In this document: piece by piece, positions 63,693-64,000 of the stretch
How positions within the stretch are numbered: the stretch's first letter is position 1
Layout: the number at the start of each line of letters is the position of its first letter
Assembly: GCA_963830715.1 (NCBI GenBank)
Contig: CAWHNS010000006.1
Location: forward strand, 1-64,000
DNA length: 64,000 bases
Source of the DNA: CAVVMA01 sp963830715
GTDB taxonomy: Bacteria > Desulfobacterota > Binatia > Binatales > Binataceae
Direction of reading: 5' to 3'
Notes under the pieces: generated by a model
What the model was told of the DNA's origin: nothing
Databases searched by the model: none
What the model saw: the letters and a program-made list of their open reading frames with translations, nothing else
Made by a program: the position numbers and the translations under genes

Positions 63693-64000
63693 TTCGGCCC
63701 CAGAGCCCTCTCGGCGCTGAAATTCTGCGGGTGGACAAGAATGCCTCCCGCTTCGAGTATTTGACATTCTCAGTTCGGGCCCCGAGGCAAGCTGATTCCT
63801 TCCACGGTCAGACCAATTCCACTGAACTTTGCCTGGTGATTCTCGGCGGAACCTGTTCTGTCGAGTCGTCGGCCGGGACCTGGCAGCACGTCGGCAAGCG
63901 CCCGAACGTGTTCGCGGGTATGCCCTATGCTGTGTATCTCCCAATCCATACTGAGTATGCCGTTTCAGCCGAGACCGACTGCGAGATCGCGCTTTGCTCG
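63665..64000 (+). CDS. iolB: 5-deoxy-glucuronate isomerase IolB (partial; runs off the window)
   Basis: An open frame without an internal stop, beginning at a GTG at 63,665 (28 nt inside the preceding gene) and continuing past the window end. It reads VAYSVDDLLIRPQSPLGAEI, LRVDKNASRFEYLTFSVRAP, STELCLVILGGTCSVESSAG, HVGKRPNVFAGMPYAVYLPI and TDCEIALCS. This is the N-terminal cupin of the IolB family: ELCLV, KRPNVFAG and YAVYLP fit its conserved core. IolB converts 5-deoxy-D-glucuronate to 5-dehydro-2-deoxy-D-gluconate, two steps after IolE. About 112 of about 265 expected residues are visible. The start codon is the least certain part. Confidence 0.75.
   Translation, partial: MAYSVDDLLIRPQSPLGAEILRVDKNASRFEYLTFSVRAPRQADSFHGQTNSTELCLVILGGTCSVESSAGTWQHVGKRPNVFAGMPYAVYLPIHTEYAVSAETDCEIALCS

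Overview
The window is bacterial, GC-rich, and probably a metagenome-derived assembly. It does not read as one genome. Three blocks differ in gene style, codon use and frequency of broken reading frames. Block 1 (about 1-7,650) carries genes of an Acidobacteriota type: a secreted protein of unknown function, a thioredoxin-like protein, a TPR protein with a carboxypeptidase-regulatory-like domain, an aminotransferase, a soluble lytic transglycosylase and an Ala/Glu-rich protein. Block 2 (about 7,670-13,928) has very high GC and a Planctomycetota (Gemmata-like) character: gamma-glutamyltransferase, a Ser/Thr kinase with a C-terminal membrane anchor, a fused amino-acid ABC binding protein/permease, a metallo-beta-lactamase-fold hydrolase and the tail of a prenyltransferase/squalene-cyclase-like protein. 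Block 3 (about 13,931-64,000) is from another lineage, perhaps an uncultured soil group such as Candidatus Binatota (low confidence). Genes are cut at both joints, and nearly every gene in blocks 1 and 2 needs one or more single-base corrections, against roughly a quarter of the genes in block 3. Stitching of unrelated or poorly polished reads explains this better than biology.

Block 3 by region: 13.9-15.3 kb, a TPR-SH3 protein and a lipoprotein. 15.8-16.6 kb, a MenB/BadI-like crotonase. 16.9-19.6 kb, a formylglycine-generating enzyme with its sulfatase. 19.7-24.4 kb, a small membrane protein, a PEP mutase/isocitrate lyase-family enzyme, a CxxC carboxymuconolactone-decarboxylase-like protein, a hemerythrin and an alpha-L-fucosidase. 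24.8-25.3 kb, a toprim primase scrap fused to a tyrosine-recombinase tail beside tRNA-Ser(GCT). 25.7-39.1 kb, a complete leftward [NiFe] hydrogenase locus. 39.3-48 kb, DUF4336, STAS, DUF1614, SDH-type protease, MBL hydrolase, MORN lipoprotein, universal stress protein and GlgX. 48-64 kb, small oxidoreductase-like and VOC genes, an amidohydrolase, a SulP transporter, a DUF1800/DUF1501 pair, an ArsR-SRPBCC-GST set with a palindromic operator, an FAD enzyme with an MmcQ/YjbR protein, a YcaQ-like glycosylase, an amidase and the start of a myo-inositol catabolic pair (IolE-like, IolB-like).

The hydrogenase locus is the most coherent system. It reads: small subunit, large subunit, cytochrome b, maturation protease, cytochrome c lipoprotein, HypF fused to HypC, HypD, HypE, a crotonase, HypA, HypB, cytochrome c, heptaheme NapC/NirT-type cytochrome. 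Most genes overlap or lie within 15 nt of each other. This encodes an H2-oxidising membrane enzyme, its complete cofactor-assembly machinery, and cytochromes that could carry electrons onward. Its unusual points are the HypF-HypC read-through with a strong internal ribosome binding site, the embedded crotonase, and an Asn in place of a proximal-cluster Cys in the small subunit.
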